Shown here in pieces: positions 8,090 to 16,008 of a stretch of DNA of 33,037 nt. Each line of letters starts with the position of its first letter. The first letter of the stretch is position 1. Both the position numbers and the translations under genes were made by a program. Source of the DNA: CAZMCH01 sp964564735 (GTDB lineage Bacteria; Poribacteria; DTPJ01); NCBI GenBank assembly GCA_964564735.1, contig CAZMCH010000043.1, positions 1 to 33,037 on the forward strand, given 5' to 3'. The notes under the pieces were generated by a model. It was not told the origin of the DNA and ran no database searches. It was given only the letters and a program-made list of their open reading frames with translations.

Positions 8090-10006
8090 ATGCCGAAAAT
8101 AATCGGAATTGACTTGGGAACAACAAACTCATGTGTAGCAGTTTTAGAAGGTGGGGACCCGCAAGTTATAGCAAATGCAGAAGGGGCAAGAACCACACCG
8201 TCAGTTGTTGCTTTTACAAAAGAAGGGGAGAAGTTAGTCGGTCAAGTAGCCAAAAGACAAGCTATTACTAATCCCGAAAATACAGTTTTTTCAATAAAAA
8301 GATTTATGGGAAGGAAATTTGCAGAAATAGTCGAAGAAAAGAAAAAAGTTCCTTATGCAGTAAAACAAGGAAATAATGGTGATGCTGTTGTTGATATACA
8401 AGGGCAAGAATATATGCCACAGCAAATATCCGCAATGATACTTCAAAAAATGAAGGAAACAGCAGAAGCTTATCTTGGAGAAAGAGTAACTCAAGCAGTT
8501 ATTACTGTTCCAGCATATTTCAATGATAGCCAAAGGCAGGCAACCAAGGATGCAGGTAAAATCGCTGGTCTTGATGTTCTCAGAATTATAAATGAACCAA
8601 CTGCTGCTTCACTTGCCTACGGTTTAGGAAAAGATAAGAAGGACGAAAAAATAGCAGTATATGATCTTGGCGGTGGAACTTTTGATATATCGATACTTGA
8701 GCTAGGTGATGGTGTATTTGAAGTTAGATCAACAAATGGTGATACTCATCTTGGCGGAGATGATTTTGATCAAAAAATTATAGATTATCTTGCAGATGAA
8801 TTCAAAAAAGAATACGGAATAGACCTTCGTAATGACCGTATGGCGCTACAGAGATTAAAAGAAGCAGCTGAAAAAGCAAAATGTGAGCTTTCAACGACAA
8901 CTCAAACAGAAATAAATTTGCCATTTATCACTGCAGATGCAAGTGGACCAAAACATATGAATATAAAATTAACTAGGGCAAAACTAGAACAGTTAGTTGA
9001 TGATCTTATTCAGCGCACAGTTGGCCCATGCAAACAGGCATTATCAGATGCAGGTTTAAGTGCTAGTGATATTGATGAAGTGATTCTTGTTGGTGGTCAG
9101 ACTCGTATGCCAAAAGTTCAGGAAATTGTTAAACAATTATTTGGTAAAGAACCACACAAGGGAGTTAATCCTGATGAAGTTGTTGCAATAGGTGCAGCGA
9201 TTCAGGGAGGCATTTTGTCTGGTGACGAAGGTGTTAAAGACATTCTATTGCTTGATGTTACACCACTTTCACTTGGTATTGAAACTCTTGGCGGGGTATC
9301 AACCAAATTAATAGAGAGAAATACAACTATTCCAACAAAGAAAAGCCAAATATTCTCAACCGCAGCTGATAATCAACCTTCTGTTGAGATTCATGTTCTT
9401 CAGGGAGAACGTGAAATGGCTATTTACAATAAAACTATTGGAAGGTTCAATCTTGACGGTATTCCGCCAGCTCCAAGAGGCGTTCCACAGATCGAAGTTA
9501 CATTTGATATTGATGCTAACGGTATACTCAATGTTTCAGCAAAAGACCTTGGCACAGGAAAAGAGCAGAAAATTAGGATAGAAGCTTCTGGCAAATTAAG
9601 CGATAAAGAAATAGAACAAATGGTCAAAGATGCAGAAGCTCATGCAGATGAAGATAAAAGAAAACGAGAAGAAATAGATGCTCGTAATGCTGGTGATGCT
9701 TTGATTTATGAAACCGAAAAAAATCTTAGGGAATTTGGTGATAAAATAGATGCAGACACAAAAAGTCAGATTGATCTTGCAATTAATAGACTTAAAGAGG
9801 CTATTAAGGGTTCTGATGTAAATGAGATGAAATCTGCAACAGAAAGCCTACATCAAGTATGGCATAAAGCATCCGAAAAGATGTATCAACAAGCCAGCAC
9901 ACAAGGTGGGCAACAGGCAGGTCAATCAACACAGCAAGAAAATACTACTCCTAAAGAGGATAATGTTGTCGATGCTGATTATGAAGTTGTTGATGACAAA
10001 AAGTAA
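8090..10006 (+). CDS. dnaK: DnaK, Hsp70 chaperone
   Basis: A 638-residue full-length Hsp70. The start MPKIIGIDLGTTNSCVAV is preceded by AAGGAGAG; a TTG start 30 nt upstream is not credible. The ATPase signatures are all present: IGIDLGTTNS, IAVYDLGGGTFDISILE and VILVGGQTRMPKVQ, and the substrate-binding domain follows the linker DILLLDVTPLSLGIET. The C-terminus ends VVDADYEVVDDKK, the usual bacterial form. It refolds proteins in the cytoplasm with DnaJ and GrpE. Neither partner is next to it, which differs from the common hrcA-grpE-dnaK-dnaJ order. It follows a receiver gene, and no CIRCE element was seen. Confidence 0.98.
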   Translation: MPKIIGIDLGTTNSCVAVLEGGDPQVIANAEGARTTPSVVAFTKEGEKLVGQVAKRQAITNPENTVFSIKRFMGRKFAEIVEEKKKVPYAVKQGNNGDAVVDIQGQEYMPQQISAMILQKMKETAEAYLGERVTQAVITVPAYFNDSQRQATKDAGKIAGLDVLRIINEPTAASLAYGLGKDKKDEKIAVYDLGGGTFDISILELGDGVFEVRSTNGDTHLGGDDFDQKIIDYLADEFKKEYGIDLRNDRMALQRLKEAAEKAKCELSTTTQTEINLPFITADASGPKHMNIKLTRAKLEQLVDDLIQRTVGPCKQALSDAGLSASDIDEVILVGGQTRMPKVQEIVKQLFGKEPHKGVNPDEVVAIGAAIQGGILSGDEGVKDILLLDVTPLSLGIETLGGVSTKLIERNTTIPTKKSQIFSTAADNQPSVEIHVLQGEREMAIYNKTIGRFNLDGIPPAPRGVPQIEVTFDIDANGILNVSAKDLGTGKEQKIRIEASGKLSDKEIEQMVKDAEAHADEDKRKREEIDARNAGDALIYETEKNLREFGDKIDADTKSQIDLAINRLKEAIKGSDVNEMKSATESLHQVWHKASEKMYQQASTQGGQQAGQSTQQENTTPKEDNVVDADYEVVDDKK

Positions 10007-10025
10007 ATAATGTCAGTTCAATATA

Positions 10026-10140
10026 AAAATGAACCACAAAGATACTGAAATATAAAGTATAACAGAGGATTAAAGATTATATATTCTCAATCTTTTAATC
10101 TTATTTTCTGCTTCGTGTCTTTTTGTCTTGGTGGTAAATA
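10026..10140. repeat. Large imperfect palindrome with inner terminator after dnaK
   Basis: The outer arms read AACCACAAAGATACTGAAA on the left and, on the right, CGTGTCTTTTTGTCTTGGTGG, which are roughly complementary. This is a form of the CCACAAAGACACAAAG repeat that I recall as widely dispersed in many genomes. The inner hairpin GATTAAAGATT (10068-10078) with AATCTTTTAATC (10089-10100), followed by a T-rich stretch, could terminate dnaK. Confidence 0.6.
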
Positions 10141-10199
10141 TAAATTCTTACGCTGAACTTGGTTAAATAGTATAGATTTAATATAAACTCATGATCTAA

Positions 10200-10238
10200 G
10201 ACCTAATATTTAGATTTGAATTTTCTAAGTATTAGGTC
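10200..10238. repeat. Isolated 14-bp hairpin
   Basis: GACCTAATATTTAG (10200-10213) pairs with CTAAGTATTAGGTC (10225-10238), with one wobble and an 11-nt loop. No T run follows on either strand, so a normal intrinsic terminator is not supported. Its role is unknown. Confidence 0.6.
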
Positions 10239-10288
10239 GGGCTTTCCAAGTGTTTTGTATAAGTTTTCATTATGCTTTTATTATAAAC

Positions 10289-10410
10289 ATGACTTGTGCT
10301 AGTCCTTGCAGATCAAGTATCGAAGGTACTTTGTAGCTCAGCTTTTTAGGTTGGCTTTTCGAAAAAACATGACAGAATCTTGGGTTACAAAAACAATTAG
10401 CACAAGTCAT
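10289..10410. mobile_element. MITE-like 122-bp element with 13-bp terminal inverted repeats
   Basis: ATGACTTGTGCTA (10289-10301) and TAGCACAAGTCAT (10398-10410) are perfect inverted repeats enclosing 96 bp, inside which lies the palindrome TTTTCGAAAA. No target-site duplication is evident and no protein is encoded. A non-autonomous element or a structured RNA are both possible. Confidence 0.45.
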
Positions 10411-10513
10411 TATAGACACAATTTGTTAGTTTTTTCAACTCATCATACAAAAATGTATCATGATAGCATTAGCATATCTATGGTATCATTAATTGTATCT
10501 ATTAGATTATAGA

Positions 10514-11620
10514 TTACTGTTTCTCCACTGCCCCTATATCCACATCATCAACAATCCCATTACCTAATATGTCCTTCTCCTGTCCTAAATTCACACCAGC
10601 ATTTATATATTCCTCATTAGTAGGAACAAAATGTTCTGACTCTGTTGGCGTGGCGGATACAAATATCGGATCATCTTCCTCGTCATATATCAAATTACTT
10701 GATACCTCAACATTAGCATTTATCAAATTATATGGGACGCCATAAGTCTTGGCTATGATGTTGTTTTTAAGAATACCAGTAACAGTATTCCCAGCAGTAG
10801 TCCTTATATCAATACTGGCATTATAATACTGACCACACCCTAGCATAGTATTATTATAAACATTAACAGCTTTATTAGACCTGAACCCTAGATACATAGT
10901 GCCATAACAATTTGATAGTATATTATAGCTTATATCATAGCTCAATGGTGTCTCTTCCTGCATAGTGCATATATCAAATATTACTATACCTCCACCAGTT
11001 GCTACATCTCTAATATTCTTAATAAAGTTTCGTCTGACTATATGATTACCCATATGACCCCAGCCATCAGCATTATAAAACAGAATAGCAGACCCAGTAT
11101 TATCTATATAATTATCTTCTATTATATGTCCTGTTCCACCTTGAATCCCTACTGCATGGCTATCACCATTCTCATAGCCCTCAACTCCCATATTCTTAAA
11201 TGTGCAGTTCCTAACTATAAGATTATTACAACCTATTCCGTATAAATGTGTGTATATCCCGTTTCTGCCTGTATCAAATGAACAGCCATCAAAAGTCCAG
11301 TTATGGTTCTCTTCCAATAAATCAAAGAATGACCACCCATCACCCTGATTTGTAAATGTGCAATCCTTGATAGTTATATCATTCGCCCCTGACCAACCAT
11401 AACACCAAAATTTATCAAATGTCAACTTCTCTATCTTTATATACTTGTTAGTGCCAAATACTATCGTTGATTTAGTCGTAGGATTAATAATACCAGCATG
11501 ACCTTCATAATCACCACGTATAGTTATCGGCTTATCTTCAAGCCCTGTGTTACCAATAACAAGTTGCCATATATTATCTGTATGCTCATCACAAATATAT
11601 AAAGTCGTCCCAGCAGACAC
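10514..11620 (-). CDS. Right-handed parallel beta-helix protein, 5' end apparently broken
   Basis: The frame encodes at least 368 residues of beta-helix, with repeated rungs such as NLIVRNCTFKNMG, HIIEDNYIDNTGSAI and NHIVRRNFIKNIRD, typical of pectate-lyase-like or tailspike folds. The only conventional start is a GTG at 11620 with no Shine-Dalgarno sequence. The same frame continues upstream for 43 sense codons (to 11749) that read like the normal beginning of such proteins (FYVRPYNAGGGYG, then NAFNGLSGIRWS), up to the TGA of the preceding discoidin-like gene. The real protein therefore probably begins upstream, from a rare CTG, by read-through, or as part of one longer gene now cut by a nonsense codon. 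It may cleave or bind polysaccharide; no active site can be assigned. Confidence 0.7.
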   Translation of the reverse strand: MSAGTTLYICDEHTDNIWQLVIGNTGLEDKPITIRGDYEGHAGIINPTTKSTIVFGTNKYIKIEKLTFDKFWCYGWSGANDITIKDCTFTNQGDGWSFFDLLEENHNWTFDGCSFDTGRNGIYTHLYGIGCNNLIVRNCTFKNMGVEGYENGDSHAVGIQGGTGHIIEDNYIDNTGSAILFYNADGWGHMGNHIVRRNFIKNIRDVATGGGIVIFDICTMQEETPLSYDISYNILSNCYGTMYLGFRSNKAVNVYNNTMLGCGQYYNASIDIRTTAGNTVTGILKNNIIAKTYGVPYNLINANVEVSSNLIYDEEDDPIFVSATPTESEHFVPTNEEYINAGVNLGQEKDILGNGIVDDVDIGAVEKQ

Positions 11621-11749
11621 ATTAGACCATCTTATACCGCTTAACCCGTTGAATGCATTATCATAGTCAACACCACTTCCATTGCCATAGCCACCACCAG
11701 CGTTGTAAGGGCGGACATAGAAAGTTTCAACAGGAACACTTTCACTCAG
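11621..11749 (-). other. Coding sequence linking the beta-helix frame to the upstream TGA
   Basis: There are 43 sense codons in frame with both neighbours. They contain no ATG, GTG or TTG; the first codon after TGA is CTG. The encoded sequence includes ETFYVRPYNAGGGYGNGSG, which fits the N-terminal edge of a beta-helix domain rather than noncoding DNA. Confidence 0.65.
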
Positions 11750-12778
11750 TCATTCAACACCTTGAACCTTCTTGATGTTGGCTTTTGCTACTCCCTGCAC
11801 CGCCTTCATATCAGCATAGGTTATGCTATTGAACTTTTTAATGCTAGTTGTTACCGCATCATCTATCTTGAACTCTATCTCTCTTAACCATATAGCATAA
11901 TTAGTGGTTGAACCTGATATACCTATCATTCTATAATATCTATATCCAGTTGTATTACCAGCTAAACTTATTGTTTTTGTAGCTTCATCTATCGTAAATT
12001 GACTACCTATATCAGTCCAACTTGACTCATCATTAGAACCCTGAAACTTCCATGTTCCTTCATTAGTAGCAGACCCTCTATAAAATTTAACCTCATCTAT
12101 AATCTTACTTGACTCTTCACCAAAATCAAATGTTATATATTTACCGCTAATATCTGCAACAGTGTCAAAAAAACAATGATTACCATAACTACCATCTAAT
12201 AGTCCTTGTCTATACTGATATGTAATACTCATGTCGCCTTTCATATATATAATATCGCCTTGACCATGAGTATCAGTATAAGATAATAACAATTCTCTTG
12301 CCCATTGACCACCAGTATTAGTTGTTCCAGATACACCCAATAATCTATAATATCTATATTCATTTGTATTAGATGATAAATCTATCGTATGTGGATTAGA
12401 TGTTCCAAAAGTAAAATTAGATGTTAAATCAACCCAGTCACTATCATTGTTAGATGCTTGAACTTTCCATGTTCCTAGATTAGTGGTATTACCTTGATAC
12501 AATGACATCGCATAAACTCTTTTATCAACACCACTATTAAAATCAATCTTTATAAAATGATCTGTAACATCCAATCCATTATTAAATGCAATTTGATTAG
12601 AAATATAACCATCAAATAAATAATAAGGTGAGATATTATTATAAAACAATCCAGAACTACAAGTAATGGTTGCCCTTCTATTCCCAGACCCGCCTTTATT
12701 TGCATAAGAAGTTGCCATGCTATAACCTCCAGATATGAACAACAGAATACTAATAATCATTAAAATTCTCTTGATCAT
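11750..12778 (-). CDS. Protein with two discoidin (F5/8 type C)-like repeats, phage-tail style
   Basis: About 342 residues. Two homologous halves of about 140 residues each carry a discoidin-like pattern (NDSDWVDLTSNFTF with YRYYRLLGVSG; NDESSWTDIGSQFTI with YRYYRMIGISG). The C-terminus, ADMKAVQGVAKANIKKVQGV, is a linker of the kind I associate with phage tail and adhesin proteins. Two starts compete. The ATG at 12778 has AGGAG six nt upstream and adds a hydrophobic leader (IKRILMIISILLFISGG). The ATG at 12718 gives MATSYANKGG with GGAGGT six nt upstream. The first would export the protein; the second resembles virion proteins. It probably binds carbohydrate or a surface. It lies nine nt after the preceding gene. 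Confidence 0.75.
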   Translation of the reverse strand: MIKRILMIISILLFISGGYSMATSYANKGGSGNRRATITCSSGLFYNNISPYYLFDGYISNQIAFNNGLDVTDHFIKIDFNSGVDKRVYAMSLYQGNTTNLGTWKVQASNNDSDWVDLTSNFTFGTSNPHTIDLSSNTNEYRYYRLLGVSGTTNTGGQWARELLLSYTDTHGQGDIIYMKGDMSITYQYRQGLLDGSYGNHCFFDTVADISGKYITFDFGEESSKIIDEVKFYRGSATNEGTWKFQGSNDESSWTDIGSQFTIDEATKTISLAGNTTGYRYYRMIGISGSTTNYAIWLREIEFKIDDAVTTSIKKFNSITYADMKAVQGVAKANIKKVQGVE

Positions 12779-12787
12779 AATCATCTC

Positions 12788-13246
12788 CTATACGTGTTCA
12801 ACAACAGAAAGTCTAGTTAGTATAATAGTAGTAGCTGATAAGACAATCCCAACATTGACTATTGCGTCATCGGGACCACTAGGTGCAGTATCTGTCCATG
12901 TGTTACCAGTTGTTCCAGTCGTTGACAGATATAGCTTTGCACCTTTAGTTGACCAGCTCCAACTATCATCTCTTAATATTCCACCACCATCAATCAATGC
13001 GAACTTCCCTGTTGTATCAGCGGATATACTCTCTAATGCAACTACAACAACTCTTGATGTTTCTTCCGAGTCTGCATCTCCAATCTGTGCTTCACCATCA
13101 GAATTGATATAACATAAATCACCAAAATTCATAGTAACACCAGCAATCATTCGGACTATAATAGCTCCTGATACTGAATGGTTTATATCTGGTGTTGAAT
13201 CTGCTATTATATTGTTAATACTTTTTACTTGTGTATAAAATGGCAT
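12788..13246 (-). CDS. Probable phage-type capsid/tail decoration protein
   Basis: A 152-residue protein with no signal peptide, rich in beta strand, Gly, Ser and Thr. It starts at the ATG 13246, preceded by GGAGG ten nt upstream. The middle (MNFGDLCYINSDGEAQIGDA) and the end (GAKLYLSTTGTTGN, then PSGPDDAIVNVGIVLSATT) have the rhythm of small virion beta-barrel or cement proteins found in phage structural modules. This identification rests on pattern memory rather than a named domain. No terminase, portal or capsid gene is in the window, so it may be a remnant or a reused phage gene. It heads the three-gene minus-strand set down to 10514. A weak promoter, TTGATT-17-TACAAA, is possible about 80 bp upstream. 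Confidence 0.6.
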   Translation of the reverse strand: MPFYTQVKSINNIIADSTPDINHSVSGAIIVRMIAGVTMNFGDLCYINSDGEAQIGDADSEETSRVVVVALESISADTTGKFALIDGGGILRDDSWSWSTKGAKLYLSTTGTTGNTWTDTAPSGPDDAIVNVGIVLSATTIILTRLSVVEHV

Positions 13247-13857
13247 ATTTTTATTTCCTCCAAATCATAATGCAAGATAGATAAAGTTAAGAAGTTGATT
13301 GGTTTAAATCATTTTGTACCACAAAAAAATACTATAATCAATTGAAAATCATGAACTGCAATTGTAGAGCTATGGACATAAATATAGGTCAAATAAGAAT
13401 TCGTAAAATTAGTATGTTTGTGTCCTTTTGGGATAAACATTATTTTTCAACGATTATAAAACATATTATGATCCAGAAATTAATTTTAGTAATTTCCAAA
13501 AATTTTTTGTACCTAAATTTTATCTTTGCTTCTTTCATGATATATAACGAGATTAAAGTATGAAAATGTGAATTATAATGACAGAAATAAATAAACTTTA
13601 TAAATAGTTACAAATTTTAAGCACTAAATTCTTGATTTTATCTAATTCTGGATTACTATGTCGCAATATTATGCAATTATTCGAATATCATTTGTATATC
13701 TATGTATAAATTATCTACATAGTGATTTCTAATAAAGCCGATCTTTTCATCTTAAATAATATAAAAAACCTCTAATCTAATTATAATATATATTTTTCAA
13801 CTAAGTATAGCTATAATATTCATGATTTCAATATAATAATTCTTTCTGGAATAATTC
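13247..13857. other. Very AT-rich intergenic stretch without a convincing gene
   Basis: This holds the upstream regions of the phage-like operon (minus) and the WecA-like gene (plus). A short open frame at 13342-13563 has no ribosome binding site and no protein-like composition. No repeat or RNA gene was recognised. Confidence 0.5.
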
Positions 13858-13886
13858 TTGCATAAATCTTGTATGAATTTTACATA
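13858..13886 (+). promoter_or_regulatory. Possible promoter of the WecA/TagO-like gene
   Basis: TTGCAT (13858-13863), 17 bp, TACATA (13881-13886). In such AT-rich sequence chance matches are common, so this is only a candidate. Confidence 0.28.
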
Positions 13887-13937
13887 ACTTAAATGATATA
13901 TAGCACAAATTTATATAATCAAACAAAGAGGCATTAA

Positions 13938-15023
13938 ATGTTTCATTACCTATTTTTATTCGTTATTTCTTTCTTAATTTCATTAATCATTATTCCTTTG
14001 CTTCGTCAAACCGCAATCAAAGGTAATGTGCTAGATCAACCTGATGAACGCAAGATTCACAGAATGCCCTTACCGCGTCTTGGTGGTATTGCTATCGCTA
14101 TTGCTTTTTTCTTTTCTATTGGGACAGGATATACTTTTTTTGCAAAAGAACAATACTATTCAGAGTCAATAATTGGCATTTGCATAGGGGCTTCTATTAT
14201 TGCTCTTGTTGGTTTATGGGATGACATTCGTGGACTTACGGCACTAAAGAAATTTTTGGGGCAAATTGCAGCTATATTAGCAACGATTCCATTTGGATTC
14301 ATTATAAAGGAACTTAATGTGCCTTTTGTTGGTATAATTGAAGTAAATAGTATAGTAGGATTACTGCTAGTAATTTTCTGGATAGTAGGTATTATGAATA
14401 CCATTAATTTAATAGATGGTATTGATGGATTGGCTGCAGGTGTTATTATTAAAATAGCTGGTGCATTATTTATTATTTCTCTTCTTACTAATCAAATACA
14501 GATGGCTGTCATTTGTGTTGTCTTAATAGGCGCTGTAGCAGGATTTTTGAGATATAATTTTCCGCCAGCAACAATATTTATGGGTGATTGTGGGGCGTTA
14601 CTATTAGGATTTATAACATCTGTTGTTACAATTAAAGTCTTATTTCAAAATCCTAATCTTAACTCAAGTTCTGTTGCGCCAGTATTGCTTTTTGGATTGC
14701 CGATTCTTGATACCACATGGGCAATCATTCGTAGATTATTGAATCGGCAAGCATTTTTTAATGCTGATCTCGGTCATTTACACCATAGATTGTTGGCTAT
14801 TAGCAAGAGACAAACAAAAGCTACATTGATGTTATATTTACTTAATTTAATAAGTATTAGCTCAGGAATAGTAGTTATTTTTTCTAATAATAGCTTTGTT
14901 ACTTTATTTATATGCGTTTTTATGCTAATTATAGGAATTTTAGTCATCTTGACTTTAAGGCAGATACCAACTCAAAATGAAGCTATTTGCATAAAAAATT
15001 TGAAAGAAAGAAATATAGCTTAG
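13938..15023 (+). CDS. WecA/TagO-like undecaprenyl-phosphate sugar-1-phosphate transferase
   Basis: A 361-residue integral membrane enzyme with about ten or eleven helices. It would transfer a sugar-1-phosphate (often GlcNAc-1-P) from a UDP-sugar to undecaprenyl phosphate, the first step of O-antigen, teichoic-acid-like or capsule synthesis. Family motifs seen in order are PRLGGIAIAIAF, LVGLWDDIRGL (Asp-rich Mg site), NTINLIDGIDGLAAG, FMGDCGALLLGF and the cytoplasmic His motif DLGHLHHRLL; the last separates WecA/TagO types from MraY. The start has AGAGG at eight nt. No other glycan genes are adjacent, so the polymer is unknown. Confidence 0.93.
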   Translation: MFHYLFLFVISFLISLIIIPLLRQTAIKGNVLDQPDERKIHRMPLPRLGGIAIAIAFFFSIGTGYTFFAKEQYYSESIIGICIGASIIALVGLWDDIRGLTALKKFLGQIAAILATIPFGFIIKELNVPFVGIIEVNSIVGLLLVIFWIVGIMNTINLIDGIDGLAAGVIIKIAGALFIISLLTNQIQMAVICVVLIGAVAGFLRYNFPPATIFMGDCGALLLGFITSVVTIKVLFQNPNLNSSSVAPVLLFGLPILDTTWAIIRRLLNRQAFFNADLGHLHHRLLAISKRQTKATLMLYLLNLISISSGIVVIFSNNSFVTLFICVFMLIIGILVILTLRQIPTQNEAICIKNLKERNIA

Positions 15024-15090
15024 ATAATTATTATTTATTTTTTAAAGTTAATCTTATACCAATTCCTTATTAATGCTCAACAGAATTAAT

Positions 15091-15144
15091 TATTTGACAC
15101 GATTTCGATGTAAAGAAAAACCACATCGTCTATTGTCGTTCCAG
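15091..15144. repeat. Dispersed repeat, copy A
   Basis: This runs from TATTTGACACGATTT to GTCGTTCCAG and includes AAAAACCACATC. It matches copy B at 15909-15963 at most positions, with one single-base gap. Confidence 0.65.
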
Positions 15145-15165
15145 TGCAAGCTGGAAGCCATAAAG

Positions 15166-15201
15166 CCTACCTTTTCCAAAGCTCACAAGGATAGGTTTTT
15201 T
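15166..15201 (+). terminator. Candidate Rho-independent terminator downstream of the WecA-like gene
   Basis: CCTACCTT (15166-15173) pairs with AAGGATAGG (15187-15195), with one bulged base, followed directly by TTTTTT. It lies 143 nt after the stop codon. Short direct repeats AGCCATAAAGC (15156-15166 and 15212-15222) flank it. Confidence 0.55.
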
Positions 15202-15454
15202 ACGTAGAATTAGCCATAAAGCTAAATTTTGCAATGCCTTAAAGCCAAATTCCCCCTAAAAAATGGGGATAAATGGGATTGTTATAAAAACACATATTTA
15301 CTTATTCTACACAACATACTTTCAAAAATCTTACCCATGAAAACCTTCTGTAGTAATGTATTGCTAATACGCCTATTGGAGATTTAGAAGAATTTTCAAA
15401 AATCTATAAATACAAAAATTAATCTGGTTGACCATCAATATTAGTCAATAAATA

Positions 15455-15685
15455 TTATTTACAACTATTTTTCTGTATTTTATTATCTAATCTCAGAAGC
15501 ACTTCAGATTTTTTTGTGTTTTTTATATAAGATTTAAGTTCTTTTATGCTTTTAACGTTAGGTCTTCCAATATCTTCCCAAACTCGTATCCAATATTTAT
15601 CTCTTTGAAGTATATATCCTCCAAATGTAAGCCCTGAAGTAATTATAAACATTATAGCTATATATATAATACCAATATACTCCAT
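15455..15685 (-). CDS. Possible small membrane protein, unrecognised
   Basis: A 76-residue frame. Residues 1-27 form one hydrophobic segment (MEYIGIIYIAIMFIITSGLT), followed by a basic, soluble tail with KYWIRVWEDIGRPNVKS and a Lys-rich end. A weak GAGAAG lies just before the ATG. The membrane-plus-charged-tail arrangement and the Trp/Pro-containing centre look like a real peptide, but I know no family. It stands alone in a region of repeats and transposase remains, between copies A and B of a dispersed repeat. Confidence 0.4.
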   Translation of the reverse strand: MEYIGIIYIAIMFIITSGLTFGGYILQRDKYWIRVWEDIGRPNVKSIKELKSYIKNTKKSEVLLRLDNKIQKNSCK

Positions 15686-15908
15686 ATCTTCTCATCCATT
15701 CATTTATTTAAGGTTTCGTCCTATGAAAAAAATATCCTCATCTTTATATATCGGATATTTGGAAGAAAACTTTAATAATTTTTTATTCTTTATGTAATCG
15801 CTGAAAAATAGTCTAAAATAACGTCAGTTTGATATAGGAATGGACAAAAAAGACACTAAAACAAAAAGACTAAAGATAAATATTCAAGATTGTATTGCTT
15901 GATCATGT

Positions 15909-15980
15909 TATTTAACATGAGTTTGATATAAAGGAAAAACCACATCATTTATTGTCATTCCAGCATAGGATTGAATGACA
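15909..15980. repeat. Dispersed repeat, copy B, with inner palindrome
   Basis: TATTTAACATGAGTTTGATA starts a sequence matching copy A at 15091. Its right part contains TGTCATTC (15953-15960) and GAATGACA (15973-15980), an 8-bp inverted repeat. The two copies flank the small membrane frame. Confidence 0.6.
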
Positions 15981-16008
15981 GCGAAAATTAAATGAGGGTT
16001 GGTCATAA

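Noticed and set aside
10318..10395. Possible tRNA, because of GTAGCTCAG and GGTT-like stretches
   Set aside because: No matching acceptor stem, no GAGC closing the D-arm and no T-loop GGTTCGAATCC could be aligned.
10306..10512. Open frame of 68 codons
   Set aside because: It lies across the MITE-like inverted repeat, has no ribosome binding site and shows low-complexity, unprotein-like composition.
11750..11752. TGA recoded as glycine or tryptophan across the genome
   Set aside because: TGA clearly ends the PHP gene at 17954-17956, 13 nt before a new start, so a general reassignment is not supported; selenocysteine has no SECIS evidence here.
13342..13563. Open frame of 73 codons
   Set aside because: It is in very AT-rich DNA with no Shine-Dalgarno sequence, and its residues are dominated by Ile/Lys/Phe/Asn as expected by chance.
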